This document shows, one piece after another, positions 45,831-54,999 of a stretch of 64,000 nucleotides of DNA. The notes below the pieces were generated by a model. The model saw only the letters and a list, made by a program, of their open reading frames with translations. It was not told the DNA's origin and ran no database searches. Location: positions 61,349 through 125,348 of the forward strand of contig JANXLU010000072.1 of NCBI GenBank assembly GCA_025354985.1, given 5' to 3'. The DNA comes from Chloroflexota bacterium (GTDB lineage Bacteria > Chloroflexota > Anaerolineae > J036 > Brachytrichaceae). Each line of letters starts with the position of its first letter. Position 1 is the first letter of the stretch. Made by a program: the position numbers and the translations under genes.

Positions 45831-46280
45831 CTAGACTTGGGCCGCGGTCGCAGCGGCAGCAGTCGCGGCGGCAGCGGCGGTGGCCGTTGCAACCTTGGCG
45901 GCGGCCTTGGCGGCGCTGGCCTTCTGCTGTTCCGTGCGATCTTCCTTCAAGCGCGCGCTCTTGCCTTGAAGATCGCGGAAGTAATACAGCTGGGCGCGGC
46001 GAACCTTGGCGTGGCGAATTACCTCAACCTTGTCAATTCGTGGGCTGTACGTTAAATAGGTGCGCTCCACTCCAATGTTATTGCTGGCAATGCGACGCAC
46101 CGTAAAGTTGCTATTCATGCCGCCCCGGCGCATGCGAATGACGGTACCTTGGAATACCTGAATGCGTTCCTTGTCGCCTTCGACAATCTTCTGATGCACG
46201 CGAACAGTATCACCAGACCGCATGGGCGGTATCTTGTCGTTCTTCTTCAGGCTCTTTTCAATGGATTCAACGAGATTCAT
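45831..46280 (-). CDS. rplS: large ribosomal subunit protein bL19 with Ala-rich tail
   Basis: '[29 protein letters not shown]'-type L19 core (here '[46 protein letters not shown]'). Confidence 0.95.
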   Translation of the reverse strand: MNLVESIEKSLKKNDKIPPMRSGDTVRVHQKIVEGDKERIQVFQGTVIRMRRGGMNSNFTVRRIASNNIGVERTYLTYSPRIDKVEVIRHAKVRRAQLYYFRDLQGKSARLKEDRTEQQKASAAKAAAKVATATAAAAATAAAATAAQV

Positions 46281-46314
46281 GTTATTTCTCCAATTTGCGC
46301 TAAATTAGCACTGG

Positions 46315-46716
46315 TTAGCGCTTGGTATAGGTCGGAGCTTTGCGCGCGCGCTTCAGTCCCGGTTTCTTGCGTTCCTTCTCGCGCGGATCACGTGTGAGAA
46401 ATCCCGCAGTCTTTAGCTGACCGCGATACTCGATGTTGATTTCGAGCAACGCGCGGGCCAATGCCATGCGAGCCGCCTCGGCCTGACCAGTGATACCACC
46501 ACCGTTTACATGAATGCTGGCGTTATGAGTTGCGCTCACGCCCGTCAAAACCAAGGGCGCGTAGACGTTCGCGACATCCTGCGCACGGCCAAAAAAAACC
46601 GCAAGCTCCTTGTCGTTGATCAAAATCTTACCGCTACCGCCGGCATACAGCCTAGCGCGAGCAGTGGCTTCCTTGCGACGCCCAATGCCTTCCCAATATT
46701 GCACTATGTCTGCCAT
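46315..46716 (-). CDS. rpsI: small ribosomal subunit protein uS9
   Basis: 'GIGRRKEATARARLYAGGSGKILIN...RDPREKERKKPGLKRARKAPTYTKR'. Confidence 0.96.
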   Translation of the reverse strand: MADIVQYWEGIGRRKEATARARLYAGGSGKILINDKELAVFFGRAQDVANVYAPLVLTGVSATHNASIHVNGGGITGQAEAARMALARALLEINIEYRGQLKTAGFLTRDPREKERKKPGLKRARKAPTYTKR

Positions 46717-47153
46717 TACTTCAACTCCTTAGGCACTTGGGCCTTGTGTGGATGCTCGGTGCCGGAATACACCTTGAGCTTCGTTATCATGCGGCGACCT
46801 AGAGGTCCCTTTGGGATCATGCCCCAAACTGCCAGGCGGATGGCCTTTTCCGGGTTTCGCGCCAGCAGGTCGCGCAAGCTCTCTTCCTTGATGCCTGCGC
46901 CGCCATACATGCTGTGGCGGTAGTACTTCTTTTCAGTCAGGCGATTTCCAGTCCCCGTGATCTTTCCGGCGTTGGTTACCACCACAAAATCACCCGTGTC
47001 CACGTTTGGGGTATAGATGGGTTTGTGCTTACCCATGATTACCTTTGCCACGCGGGTTGCCAGGCGACCCAAAGTTTGGCCATCGGCATCCACAATCCAC
47101 CACGCCTTTGTGATGTCTGTTGCCTTGGCGGAATATGTCTTGTTGCTCACCAT
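46716..47153 (-). CDS. rplM: large ribosomal subunit protein uL13
   Basis: 'WWIVDADGQTLGRLATRVAKVIMGKHKPIYTPNVDTGDFVVV...GMIPKGPLGRRMITKLKVYSGTEHPHKAQ'. Confidence 0.96.
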   Translation of the reverse strand: MVSNKTYSAKATDITKAWWIVDADGQTLGRLATRVAKVIMGKHKPIYTPNVDTGDFVVVTNAGKITGTGNRLTEKKYYRHSMYGGAGIKEESLRDLLARNPEKAIRLAVWGMIPKGPLGRRMITKLKVYSGTEHPHKAQVPKELK

Positions 47154-47163
47154 TCAATACCTC

Positions 47164-47925
47164 TCAATACCTGACGTTTACCAGACACAATCCACAAGCC
47201 GGTGCAGCGCCCGTTGCGCCTGTCCCTTGCGAGTCGATCATCATCCGATTCACCTCTACAACATCCTGTTTGCCCAGCCCCACCCGCATCAGTGTCATCA
47301 CCATGCGGCGAACCATGCGAAACAAAAACGCATTTGCCTCTATCCTGAACGTCAATCTCAGATCCTGATTCCTGTCTGGCGGTAGCTCGGTCCAGTGCGC
47401 CTGCATGACTTCCCGGACTGTTTCTTCGCCCACCGTGGCGGATCCAAAAGCCGCAAAATCATGCTTACCAACCCACTGCCCGGCCAGGTCGTTCATCAGT
47501 TGCGTGTCTGGCATCTTATCCACCTGCCATTCATACAACCGACCAATCGGCCGCCGTTCCGCCGTCAAAACAAGAACCGAGTATTCATAGGTCCGGCTTA
47601 CCGCCGAGAACCGGGGGCTAAATCGATCTTCGCATTCAGCCACATCAGATACCGCGACATCAAATGGCAGAGTAACGTTGATGGCTTTTTGCAGCCGCGC
47701 GATTTCATGACTCCAATTCTCTGGCGCTTCAAACGCGATTATTTGTCCAGTTGCATGCACCCCGGTATCGGTGCGCCCTGCGCCATGAACAACCACCCGC
47801 CCATCTACGCCAAAAACCTTCTCGATTGCCTTTTCCAGTTCCCCCTGAACCGTTCGATGGCGGGCTTGACGTTGAAATCCGTAGAAGTCTGTTCCGTCAT
47901 AGCTTACCCTCGCCCGATACTTCAT
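47164..47925 (-). CDS. truA: tRNA pseudouridine(38-40) synthase TruA
   Basis: 'VSYDGTDFYGFQRQARHRTVQGELEKAI', 'GRTDTGVHATGQI', 'ANAFLFRMVRRMVMTL'. Confidence 0.95.
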   Translation of the reverse strand: MKYRARVSYDGTDFYGFQRQARHRTVQGELEKAIEKVFGVDGRVVVHGAGRTDTGVHATGQIIAFEAPENWSHEIARLQKAINVTLPFDVAVSDVAECEDRFSPRFSAVSRTYEYSVLVLTAERRPIGRLYEWQVDKMPDTQLMNDLAGQWVGKHDFAAFGSATVGEETVREVMQAHWTELPPDRNQDLRLTFRIEANAFLFRMVRRMVMTLMRVGLGKQDVVEVNRMMIDSQGTGATGAAPACGLCLVNVRY

Positions 47926-47996
47926 GTCCGCTCAACCCTGCACACATTCGAATTCAACAGGCCTCTTAATGCCCGATGTGCAAGTCAAGCCGCGGT

Positions 47997-48365
47997 CTAC
48001 ATCCACTCTATCAGCGCCATGGGGGCGTTGTCACCCTTGCGCGGCCCCAGCTTGCTGATACGCGTATAACCACCATTCCGATCCACAAACCGCGGCGCCA
48101 ATTCAAAAACTTTACGCACGGTTTCCACGCCACCATTCACTTGGGCGGCCACAAGACGGCGCGCCGTTACCTGACCAGGCTTATCCGGGCTGGCTTTTTT
48201 GGCAATACTTATTAGTTTCTCGGCCTGGTTCTGAATGGCCTTGCACTTTGTTTCGGTCGTCTGAATCCGACCGTTTAGAACCAATTGAGTCACCAGGGTG
48301 CGGCGCAGCGCAGTGCGCTGACCGCTAGTGCGGCTCAATGTATATCCAGCAAGTTTATGCCTCAC
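47997..48365 (-). CDS. rplQ: large ribosomal subunit protein bL17
   Basis: 'MRHKLAGYTLSRTSGQRTALRRTLVTQLVLNGRIQTTETKCKAIQ'. Confidence 0.95.
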   Translation of the reverse strand: MRHKLAGYTLSRTSGQRTALRRTLVTQLVLNGRIQTTETKCKAIQNQAEKLISIAKKASPDKPGQVTARRLVAAQVNGGVETVRKVFELAPRFVDRNGGYTRISKLGPRKGDNAPMALIEWM

Positions 48366-49348
48366 GCTACACTCTCCTCCACGGTTCCAACCACACCCGC
48401 TTCATCACCGGCTTCGGCCGGCATCAAACCGCGAGCGCGCAATTTATCCTTCAACTCCTGCATGCTCTTGTCACCAAAATTGCGCAGCGTTGTCAGCGAT
48501 CCGCCATGCTTGTCCATCAGTTCCATGAGGTCGCCAATCGTGCTGATTCCGGTGCGCTTGAGCGCGTTATACACACGCACACTCAGGTCAAGCTCTTCAA
48601 TCGGTCGGCTGCTCAGTTCCGGCGGCAGCCCCTTGGCTGCACCATCTTCCGGCTCTGGGAGTTCCTCGCCACTGCTGATCTGGGCAATCAGGCGCAGATG
48701 CGTTACGAGAATTCCGGCCGCCTGACCCAATGCATCCTGCGGGCGAATGCTGCCATCCGTCCAAATTTCAAGGATCAGACGATCATAATTGGTAACCTGC
48801 ACGACGCGTGCGGGCTCCACTTCAAAGTTCACCCGGCGCACCGGTGAAAAGATCGCGTCGACCGGAAGCTCCCCAATGGGAAGGCGACCCCGCGTTTCCG
48901 CGGGTGAGTAACCCCGACCGGGCTCAATCGAAAACTCGATGTCGAGACGGGTCTTGGGTGAATCAGTTGTGAACAAATACAGTTCGGGGTTGATGATCCG
49001 AACTTCCGGCGGGCAAATAATATCGCCCGCAGTCACGACGGCCTCACCGCGCACCTCAAGGCGGGCGCGCGTTGGAACGTCGCCAAGCAACTGCACGCGA
49101 ATCTGCTTGACATTCAACTCAAGCTGCATGACGTCTTCCTTGACATTTGGAATGTCGGAGAATTCGTGATGCACGTCGCTAAGGCGAATGCTTACAACGG
49201 CGGCGCCGGGCAGTGAACCAAGCAACACGCGTCGCAGCGCATTGCCAAGCGTTACACCGTAACCGGGCTCCATCGCACCGATTGAGAACCGACCATAATC
49301 GCGGGTAACAACCTGGCTTTCAATTTTCGGGAATACAAAGTTTGACAA
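48362..49348 (-). CDS. rpoA: DNA-directed RNA polymerase subunit alpha
   Basis: 'YGRFSIGAMEPGYGVTLGNALRRVLLGSLPGAAV', C-terminal domain 'IEELDLSVRVYNALKRTGISTIGDLMEL'. Confidence 0.97.
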   Translation of the reverse strand: MSNFVFPKIESQVVTRDYGRFSIGAMEPGYGVTLGNALRRVLLGSLPGAAVVSIRLSDVHHEFSDIPNVKEDVMQLELNVKQIRVQLLGDVPTRARLEVRGEAVVTAGDIICPPEVRIINPELYLFTTDSPKTRLDIEFSIEPGRGYSPAETRGRLPIGELPVDAIFSPVRRVNFEVEPARVVQVTNYDRLILEIWTDGSIRPQDALGQAAGILVTHLRLIAQISSGEELPEPEDGAAKGLPPELSSRPIEELDLSVRVYNALKRTGISTIGDLMELMDKHGGSLTTLRNFGDKSMQELKDKLRARGLMPAEAGDEAGVVGTVEESVA

Positions 49349-49372
49349 CTTTTCCTCCAGTGATGTGCGGGC

Positions 49373-49390
49373 CTGCGCATAACTGCGCAG
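49373..49390 (-). promoter_or_regulatory. perfect hairpin in rpsD-rpoA gap
   Basis: CTGCGCA-TAAC-TGCGCAG on + strand (reverse complement CTGCGCA-GTTA-TGCGCAG). Confidence 0.55.
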
Positions 49391-49405
49391 AACACGCCAA
49401 GTTTA

Positions 49406-50044
49406 TTAGCGCGAGTAGTACTCGACGACGAGTTGCTCTTTAAGCGGAACTTGAATTTCCTCCCGCTTTGGCAACGCATTAATTGTGGTCAGTAGCGTGC
49501 TGCGCTCCGCGCGCAACCACGCTGGCATGGATGGCGTATCCCCATCTGCGAGCACGGTCTTCCAGTAGTTCAATCCGCGACTGCTGTCGCGCACCACGAT
49601 TTTGTCACCCGGCTTGACGAGATACGAGGGCACGTTGATCGGGCTACCGTTCAAATTAAAGTGCGCATGCACCACAAGCTGGCGGGCGGCCGATCGGCTG
49701 GGGGCCAAACCGGCGCGATAAATGACGTTGTCCAGGCGGCGCTCAAGCAAAACGAGCAACTCCGCACCGGTCACGCCCTTGCGGCGGCTGGCTTCCCGGA
49801 AGTAGCGGCGAAACTGCGCCTCAAGTACGCCATATACACGGCGCATCTTCTGCTTCTCGCGCAACTGCACGCTGAAGTCGCTTTGCTTCTTGCGCTTGGT
49901 GTTGGCGTTGGGTCCGTGTTGGCCGGGGGCATAACCGCGGCGTTCAATTGCGCATTTTCCGCTAAGGCAGCGCGCGCCTTTCAAAAACAGTTTCTCGCCT
50001 TCGCGGCGGCAGAGTCTGCATACAGGTCCAATATTTCGTGCCAT
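49406..50044 (-). CDS. rpsD: small ribosomal subunit protein uS4 (zinc-binding type)
   Basis: 'GPVCRLCRREGEKLFLKGARCLSGKCAIERRGYAPGQHG', 'LERRLDNVIYRAG'. Confidence 0.96.
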   Translation of the reverse strand: MARNIGPVCRLCRREGEKLFLKGARCLSGKCAIERRGYAPGQHGPNANTKRKKQSDFSVQLREKQKMRRVYGVLEAQFRRYFREASRRKGVTGAELLVLLERRLDNVIYRAGLAPSRSAARQLVVHAHFNLNGSPINVPSYLVKPGDKIVVRDSSRGLNYWKTVLADGDTPSMPAWLRAERSTLLTTINALPKREEIQVPLKEQLVVEYYSR

Positions 50045-50131
50045 GATTCAAATTCGGATTTGCGATTGACGACGTGCCTGCACGCAGTATGGCTGCGCGC
50101 ACCAGCGTCGACAATCCCAAAATCGCAATTC

Positions 50132-50542
50132 CTAGACGCGGCGCTTCTTCTTCATCCGGCATCCGTTGTGAGGCACAGGCGTAATGTCGGTGATGAGCTT
50201 GACTTTGAGGCCGCTTCCTTGTAGCGCGCGCACCGCTGATTCGCGGCCCGGTCCCGGGCCCTTTACAAACACTTCCACTTCCTGCATGCCGTTTTCCACG
50301 GCACCGCGGTAGGCGTTTTGTGCTGCAATTCGCGCGGCAAACGGTGTGCTCTTGCGATTTCCGCGAAAGCCGCTTGCACCGGCGCTGTGCCAGCAAATGG
50401 TATTGCCGGTCTTGTCGGTCACGGTCACGATCGTGTTGTTAAAAAATGCCGCGATGTGCACCTGACCAAATGCCACGTTCTTGCGAGCGCGGCGCGGGTT
50501 GGTCTGCTTGCGCACCACGCGTTGTCGTTTTTGTTCAGCCAT
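50132..50542 (-). CDS. rpsK: small ribosomal subunit protein uS11
   Basis: '[49 protein letters not shown]'. Confidence 0.96.
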   Translation of the reverse strand: MAEQKRQRVVRKQTNPRRARKNVAFGQVHIAAFFNNTIVTVTDKTGNTICWHSAGASGFRGNRKSTPFAARIAAQNAYRGAVENGMQEVEVFVKGPGPGRESAVRALQGSGLKVKLITDITPVPHNGCRMKKKRRV

Positions 50543-50560
50543 ATCTGGATAATCCTTGCC

Positions 50561-50950
50561 TTACTTCTTCTTAGCTCCGCGCTTGCGACCGCGACCGGCC
50601 ACCGTTTTCTTGATGCCCTTGCGGACACGAGCGTTGGTGCGGGTACGCTGGCCGCGAACCGGCAGGTTGCGCTTGTGGCGCAGCCCGCGATAGGAGCCAA
50701 TTTCGATCAGGCGCTTGATATTCAGCTGAACCGTGCGGCGTAAATCGCCTTCGACCTGATACTCTTTCTCGATGATTTCACGCAAAACCTGCACTTCTTG
50801 TTCGGTGAGGTCCTTGATGCGCGTGGCGGGGCTGATGCTGGTGCGAGCCAGAATCACCGACGCCTGCGGTCGACCGATGCCGTACAGATACGACAATCCA
50901 ATGTCAACACGCTTTTGGCGGGGCAGGTCTATGCCTGCAATTCGTGCCAT
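50561..50950 (-). CDS. rpsM: small ribosomal subunit protein uS13
   Basis: '[35 protein letters not shown]...[25 protein letters not shown]'. Confidence 0.96.
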   Translation of the reverse strand: MARIAGIDLPRQKRVDIGLSYLYGIGRPQASVILARTSISPATRIKDLTEQEVQVLREIIEKEYQVEGDLRRTVQLNIKRLIEIGSYRGLRHKRNLPVRGQRTRTNARVRKGIKKTVAGRGRKRGAKKK

Positions 50951-51039
50951 ATATCCTTTTTAGTCCTTTTTAGTTTTCACTAACCACTAAAGTTAATCGA
51001 AGGTTTACAGCTGGCCGCCTTCTTCCCTTCGCACCTAAA

Positions 51040-51057
51040 CAGCGCGCATGCGCGCTG
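51040..51057. promoter_or_regulatory. 18-bp perfect palindrome between rpmJ and rpsM
   Basis: CAGCGCGCATGCGCGCTG. Confidence 0.6.
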
Positions 51058-51064
51058 AATCACA

Positions 51065-51178
51065 CTAACCCTGGCGCTGCTTGTGCTTGGGGTTCTCGCA
51101 AATAATGCGAACAACGCCCTTGCGCTTTACAACCTTGCACTTGGGGCAGCGCTTCTTAACCGATGCTGCTACTTTCAT
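51065..51178 (-). CDS. rpmJ: large ribosomal subunit protein bL36 (37 aa, not in track)
   Basis: Read directly: [37 protein letters not shown]. Confidence 0.95.
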   Translation of the reverse strand: MKVAASVKKRCPKCKVVKRKGVVRIICENPKHKQRQG

Positions 51179-51251
51179 TTTTTCACCTGCATTTGCTGAT
51201 TTCGCCGCCACAGGTTAACCCCGGACCGATGATCTCAACGCAAAACACGGT

Positions 51252-52028
51252 CTAAAACCGCGTCAACACCTCTGGATCTCCATCTGTCACCGCAACGGTG
51301 TGTTCAAAATGGGCAGATAGTTTACCATCTTTTGTCGAAACTGTCCAGAGGTCATTTTTGATCTTTGTCAAGTAGGTACCGACATTAATCATCGGTTCTA
51401 TGGCTACTGTCAGGCCGGGGCGTAACAACATGCCCATGTCAGCCGTCCCTGTGTTCAACAGGCTGAACCCTTCATGCAGCTTGCGCCCCACCCCGTGGCT
51501 GCTGTATTCCTGCACCACGCTAAATCCGGCGCCTTCGGCCACCCGCTGGATGGCCGCGCCAATGTCACCAAAACGATTTCCGGCACGCGCCACTTTAATG
51601 CTTTCCTCAAGGCACAGCTGGGTCACGCGCATCAACTCGGTTGCCTGGCGGCTGACTTTGCCCACTGGCAGGGTAATCGCGCTGTCCGCATGATAGCCGT
51701 TGTAGCTCGCACCCACATCCAACTTGACGATGTCCCCCTCCTTGAGCTTGCGCGAAGTTGGGATGCCGTGGACGATCTCATCGTTTACCGAGGAACAGAT
51801 GGTTCCCGGGAAAGGCGGTGCACCATGCTCACGCGCACCATCCGGCAGGTAGTTTTTGAATGAGGATACACCGTCACGCGATGCAATGATATCCTCGGCA
51901 ATCTTATCCAGCTCGATCAAGGTAATGCCCGGTTTCACGACCCGGCCAAATGTCTCTAGAATTTCCGCCACGATGCGGCCGGCCCGCCGCATGGTCGCAA
52001 GTTCGGTCGGGGTTTTGAGAACAATCAT
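51252..52028 (-). CDS. map: type I methionyl aminopeptidase
   Basis: 'IVEILETFGRVVKPGITLIELDKIAEDI', 'GDIVKLDVGASYNGYHADSAITLPVG', 'LTVAIEPMINVGT'. Confidence 0.95.
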   Translation of the reverse strand: MIVLKTPTELATMRRAGRIVAEILETFGRVVKPGITLIELDKIAEDIIASRDGVSSFKNYLPDGAREHGAPPFPGTICSSVNDEIVHGIPTSRKLKEGDIVKLDVGASYNGYHADSAITLPVGKVSRQATELMRVTQLCLEESIKVARAGNRFGDIGAAIQRVAEGAGFSVVQEYSSHGVGRKLHEGFSLLNTGTADMGMLLRPGLTVAIEPMINVGTYLTKIKNDLWTVSTKDGKLSAHFEHTVAVTDGDPEVLTRF

Positions 52029-52711
52029 ATTTGGTCACACGTCCTGGAACTTCGCATCGCCTCCAAAAGCTTGCGAAATATATAGTCGACAGTGTGCTCG
52101 CCACTCACACGCTTTAGAATGTGCCGTTCTGCGTAGTAACTAATGAGGGGGGCGGTTTGTTCTTCGTAAATCGCGATACGTTTCCGCTGGGTGTCCGGGT
52201 CATCATCTGAACGCCGGAACAACACACCACCACAGTCCGGTTTTTCACATATGTCGCCGGGTGACAGTGACACAAGGCTATACGTGGTGCCACACACCCG
52301 GCAAGTCAATCTGTGCATCAACCGTTGCATTAACATGCGCTCACTTACCCGGAGATATGGCACGAGCGTTATGCACATGCCGAGCACATGCAGCACACTG
52401 TTCAGCGCATCAGCCTGGGGAATGGTTCGTGGGAACCCGTCCAAAATAAAGCCGCGCTTGCAATCGTCCTGCATAAGGCGGTCTCGAACTATGGGAACCG
52501 CCACATCGTCGGGTACCAGATTTCCGGAATCTATCAACCCCTTGGCCATGATGCCAAGAGGGGTTTGATTTGCAATGTTGGCACGCAGTAGCTCGCCGCT
52601 GCTAATATGAGGCAAGTCTACCGATTCCGAGATCAGCTTTGCCTGGGTCCCCTTGCCAGAGCCCGGGGCACCAAGAATCACGATGCCATGAAATCGATCT
52701 GACAACGCCAT
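52025..52711 (-). CDS. adk: adenylate kinase (Cys-containing lid)
   Basis: 'GAPGSGKGTQAKLIS', 'GFILDGFPRTIPQADAL', lid 'CRVCGTTYSLVSLSPGDICEKPDCGG'. Confidence 0.95.
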   Translation of the reverse strand: MALSDRFHGIVILGAPGSGKGTQAKLISESVDLPHISSGELLRANIANQTPLGIMAKGLIDSGNLVPDDVAVPIVRDRLMQDDCKRGFILDGFPRTIPQADALNSVLHVLGMCITLVPYLRVSERMLMQRLMHRLTCRVCGTTYSLVSLSPGDICEKPDCGGVLFRRSDDDPDTQRKRIAIYEEQTAPLISYYAERHILKRVSGEHTVDYIFRKLLEAMRSSRTCDQI

Positions 52712-52714
52712 ACG

Positions 52715-54157
52715 CTACTTGATAAAGCCCTCGTAACGGCGCATCATCAGTTGAGCTTCCAACTGGCGCATGGTATCCAGCACAACGCCGACGAGAATCA
52801 ACATTCCCGCACCATCAATCAGCCGTTGGCCACCCGAGGCCCCCAACGGCTGAAGAAATGCCAATAATGGTTCTCCCGTAAAGGTCTGAATCGAGGCTAT
52901 CCAGTCAATAATATAGGGCAAAATTGCAATAATTCCCAGAAATAGGGCACCAACTAGTGTCATCCGGCGCATGACGCGCGTGACGAATTGATCCGTGCTC
53001 TTGCCCGGGCGAATGCCTGGAATAAAGCCACCCTGCTTTTGGAGGTTTTCGGCAAGGTTCTGTTGTTGCATCACGACATCGGTGTAAAAGTAGGTGAAGC
53101 CCAGCACCAGCAGAAACAACATAATTGGATACACGATTTGTACCCATCCCGGAGCGCCACCGGAACGCCGACCACCCGTAAAGAGTTGAACAATAAAATT
53201 CGCGCCTTCCTGCACGCTCGCGTCGGTGCTGTTTACAAAGAAACTGGCAATAACGGCGGGAAAAACCAGAAGCGCTTGGGCAAAGATCAGAGGAATCATT
53301 CCCGTGCTGTTGACTTTTAACGGGATATGCGTCCCCTGTCCACCCATTACGCGCCGGCCGCGAACTCGGCGCCCATATTGCACTTGAATTCTACGTTCGG
53401 CTTCCTGAATCACCACGATGCCGACCACCAACAACAATAGGAGGACAACAAAAGCAATCAAGGTGGCCGCAGGCGAAATCCCACTGAATATGGTTGCGAT
53501 ATTAAATGGGAGGCGGGACACAATACCGCCAAATATGATGATCGACAGACCCTGTCCAATTCCCCGCTCGGTAATTAGCTCACCAAGCCAAATGGCAAAC
53601 ATGGTGCCCGCCGCCATGGTGATGATCGTGACGAGCGTTGGGAGAATAAACTCCGGCTTGGGATCACCAAACGTCCACCAATTTGGCATGACACGACCAA
53701 GCGTGCCCTGGCTCACACTTGAACCAATCTGTTCAAATATGTTCACCTGACCTATCGCATTAAGCATGGACATGGGAACAGTAAAAATATAGGTCAATCG
53801 GTTGATCTGTCGGCGACCTTGGTCCCCTTCCTGTGACAACTGATTCAAGCGAGGGATGACCGGCACCAAAAGCTGCAAAATGAGCTGGGCGGTCACATAT
53901 GGGTAAACACCCATTGCAAGCACCGAGAAGTTCAGCACCGAACCTCCCGACAACAAGCTAAGCAACCCTAGCAAGTTTCCAAGCACCCCTCCGTTTCCCG
54001 CATTTACGCCTTCCTTGATGGCTCGCAACACCTCGACATTAACACCCGGAACCGGTATGTGTGAAATGAGGCGATAAACGGTGAGGATAAACACCGTAAA
54101 CAAAATGCGGTTGCGTAATTCCGGTAGGAACAGCGCGTTTCGTAGTGCTTGAAGCAT
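52715..54157 (-). CDS. secY: preprotein translocase subunit SecY
   Basis: 'ILFTVFILTVYRLISHIPVPGVN', 'GQGLSIIIFGGIV', 'GGFIPGIRPGKSTDQFVTRVMRRMT'. Confidence 0.97.
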   Translation of the reverse strand: MLQALRNALFLPELRNRILFTVFILTVYRLISHIPVPGVNVEVLRAIKEGVNAGNGGVLGNLLGLLSLLSGGSVLNFSVLAMGVYPYVTAQLILQLLVPVIPRLNQLSQEGDQGRRQINRLTYIFTVPMSMLNAIGQVNIFEQIGSSVSQGTLGRVMPNWWTFGDPKPEFILPTLVTIITMAAGTMFAIWLGELITERGIGQGLSIIIFGGIVSRLPFNIATIFSGISPAATLIAFVVLLLLLVVGIVVIQEAERRIQVQYGRRVRGRRVMGGQGTHIPLKVNSTGMIPLIFAQALLVFPAVIASFFVNSTDASVQEGANFIVQLFTGGRRSGGAPGWVQIVYPIMLFLLVLGFTYFYTDVVMQQQNLAENLQKQGGFIPGIRPGKSTDQFVTRVMRRMTLVGALFLGIIAILPYIIDWIASIQTFTGEPLLAFLQPLGASGGQRLIDGAGMLILVGVVLDTMRQLEAQLMMRRYEGFIK

Positions 54158-54172
54158 AGAGTTGTGTTACCA

Positions 54173-54214
54173 AGCGCATCCCATGGCCGCGTGCAGGCGA
54201 CCACTGGATGCGCT
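54173..54214 (-). promoter_or_regulatory. inverted repeat in rplO-secY gap
   Basis: AGCGCATCC (54173-54181) and GGATGCGCT (54206-54214), 9-bp perfect arms. Confidence 0.5.
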
Positions 54215-54231
54215 GGCTGTTATTCTGAATG

Positions 54232-54714
54232 TTAGCGTACGCGATATCCGCCGCGCTTAACCTCAATCTTGGTAACCGTACCACCAGCGTGCTCGATTTT
54301 GGTTTTGGCGGCCTCACTAATCTTATGTGCAGTAACCTTCAGCGCGATTGTGATGTCACCATCGCCAAGAATGGCAATGTACTTGTCACTCCCATGGGTC
54401 AATCCCTTTTCAATCAACGATGCAGGCGTCACTTCGCTGCCGGCTTCAAAGCGCCCGGCAAGGGTGCTTACATTGACCGGGGTGTATTCAATTTTGTACG
54501 GATTGCTAAAGTTGACACCGCGGGCAAACGGAAGTTTGCGCACGAGTGGCAACTGGCCGCCTTCAAAGTATGCGCGTTTGACGCCACCTGATCGGCTGGC
54601 CTGACCCTTTTGGCCGCGGCCGGCGGTCTTACCCTGTCCGGCGGCAATGCCGAGACCAAGACGCTTCTTCTTTTTCCGCGAACCCGCGGCAGGCTTAATA
54701 TCGTGTAGTTTCAT
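54232..54714 (-). CDS. rplO: large ribosomal subunit protein uL15
   Basis: 'MKLHDIKPAAGSRKKKKRLGLGIAAGQGKTAGRGQKGQASRSGG'. Confidence 0.96.
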   Translation of the reverse strand: MKLHDIKPAAGSRKKKKRLGLGIAAGQGKTAGRGQKGQASRSGGVKRAYFEGGQLPLVRKLPFARGVNFSNPYKIEYTPVNVSTLAGRFEAGSEVTPASLIEKGLTHGSDKYIAILGDGDITIALKVTAHKISEAAKTKIEHAGGTVTKIEVKRGGYRVR

Positions 54715-54746
54715 GTTGGTAACTCGCTTTCGCTATACGCTACAAC

Positions 54747-54792
54747 GTGCGGTCGGCCCGCGAGAGTTCATACCCCCACGGGCCGGTCGCAC
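54747..54792 (-). promoter_or_regulatory. imperfect inverted repeat in rpmD-rplO gap
   Basis: GTGCGGTCGGCCCG ... CGGGCCGGTCGCAC, 12 of 14 positions pair. Confidence 0.5.
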
Positions 54793-54798
54793 GACTGA

Positions 54799-54996
54799 CT
54801 ATTTGACTGATACGAGATGCTTGACGGTGTTTATCATCCCGCGAATTTGCGGCACATCGGGGTGTGTCACGGTTTGGCCCAGCGTATTAAAGCCGAGCGC
54901 CTTGAGAGTGCCCTTCTGATTTTCACCGTAGCCGATCGCGCTTTTCACCCACTTAATGGTGACTGTTTTCAAAATGGGAGCAGTTTCGTCTGTCAT
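54799..54996 (-). CDS. rpmD: large ribosomal subunit protein uL30
   Basis: 'VTIKWVKSAIGYGENQKGTLKALGFNTLGQTVTHPDVPQIRGMINTVKHLV'. Confidence 0.95.
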   Translation of the reverse strand: MTDETAPILKTVTIKWVKSAIGYGENQKGTLKALGFNTLGQTVTHPDVPQIRGMINTVKHLVSVK

Positions 54997-54999
54997 GAG

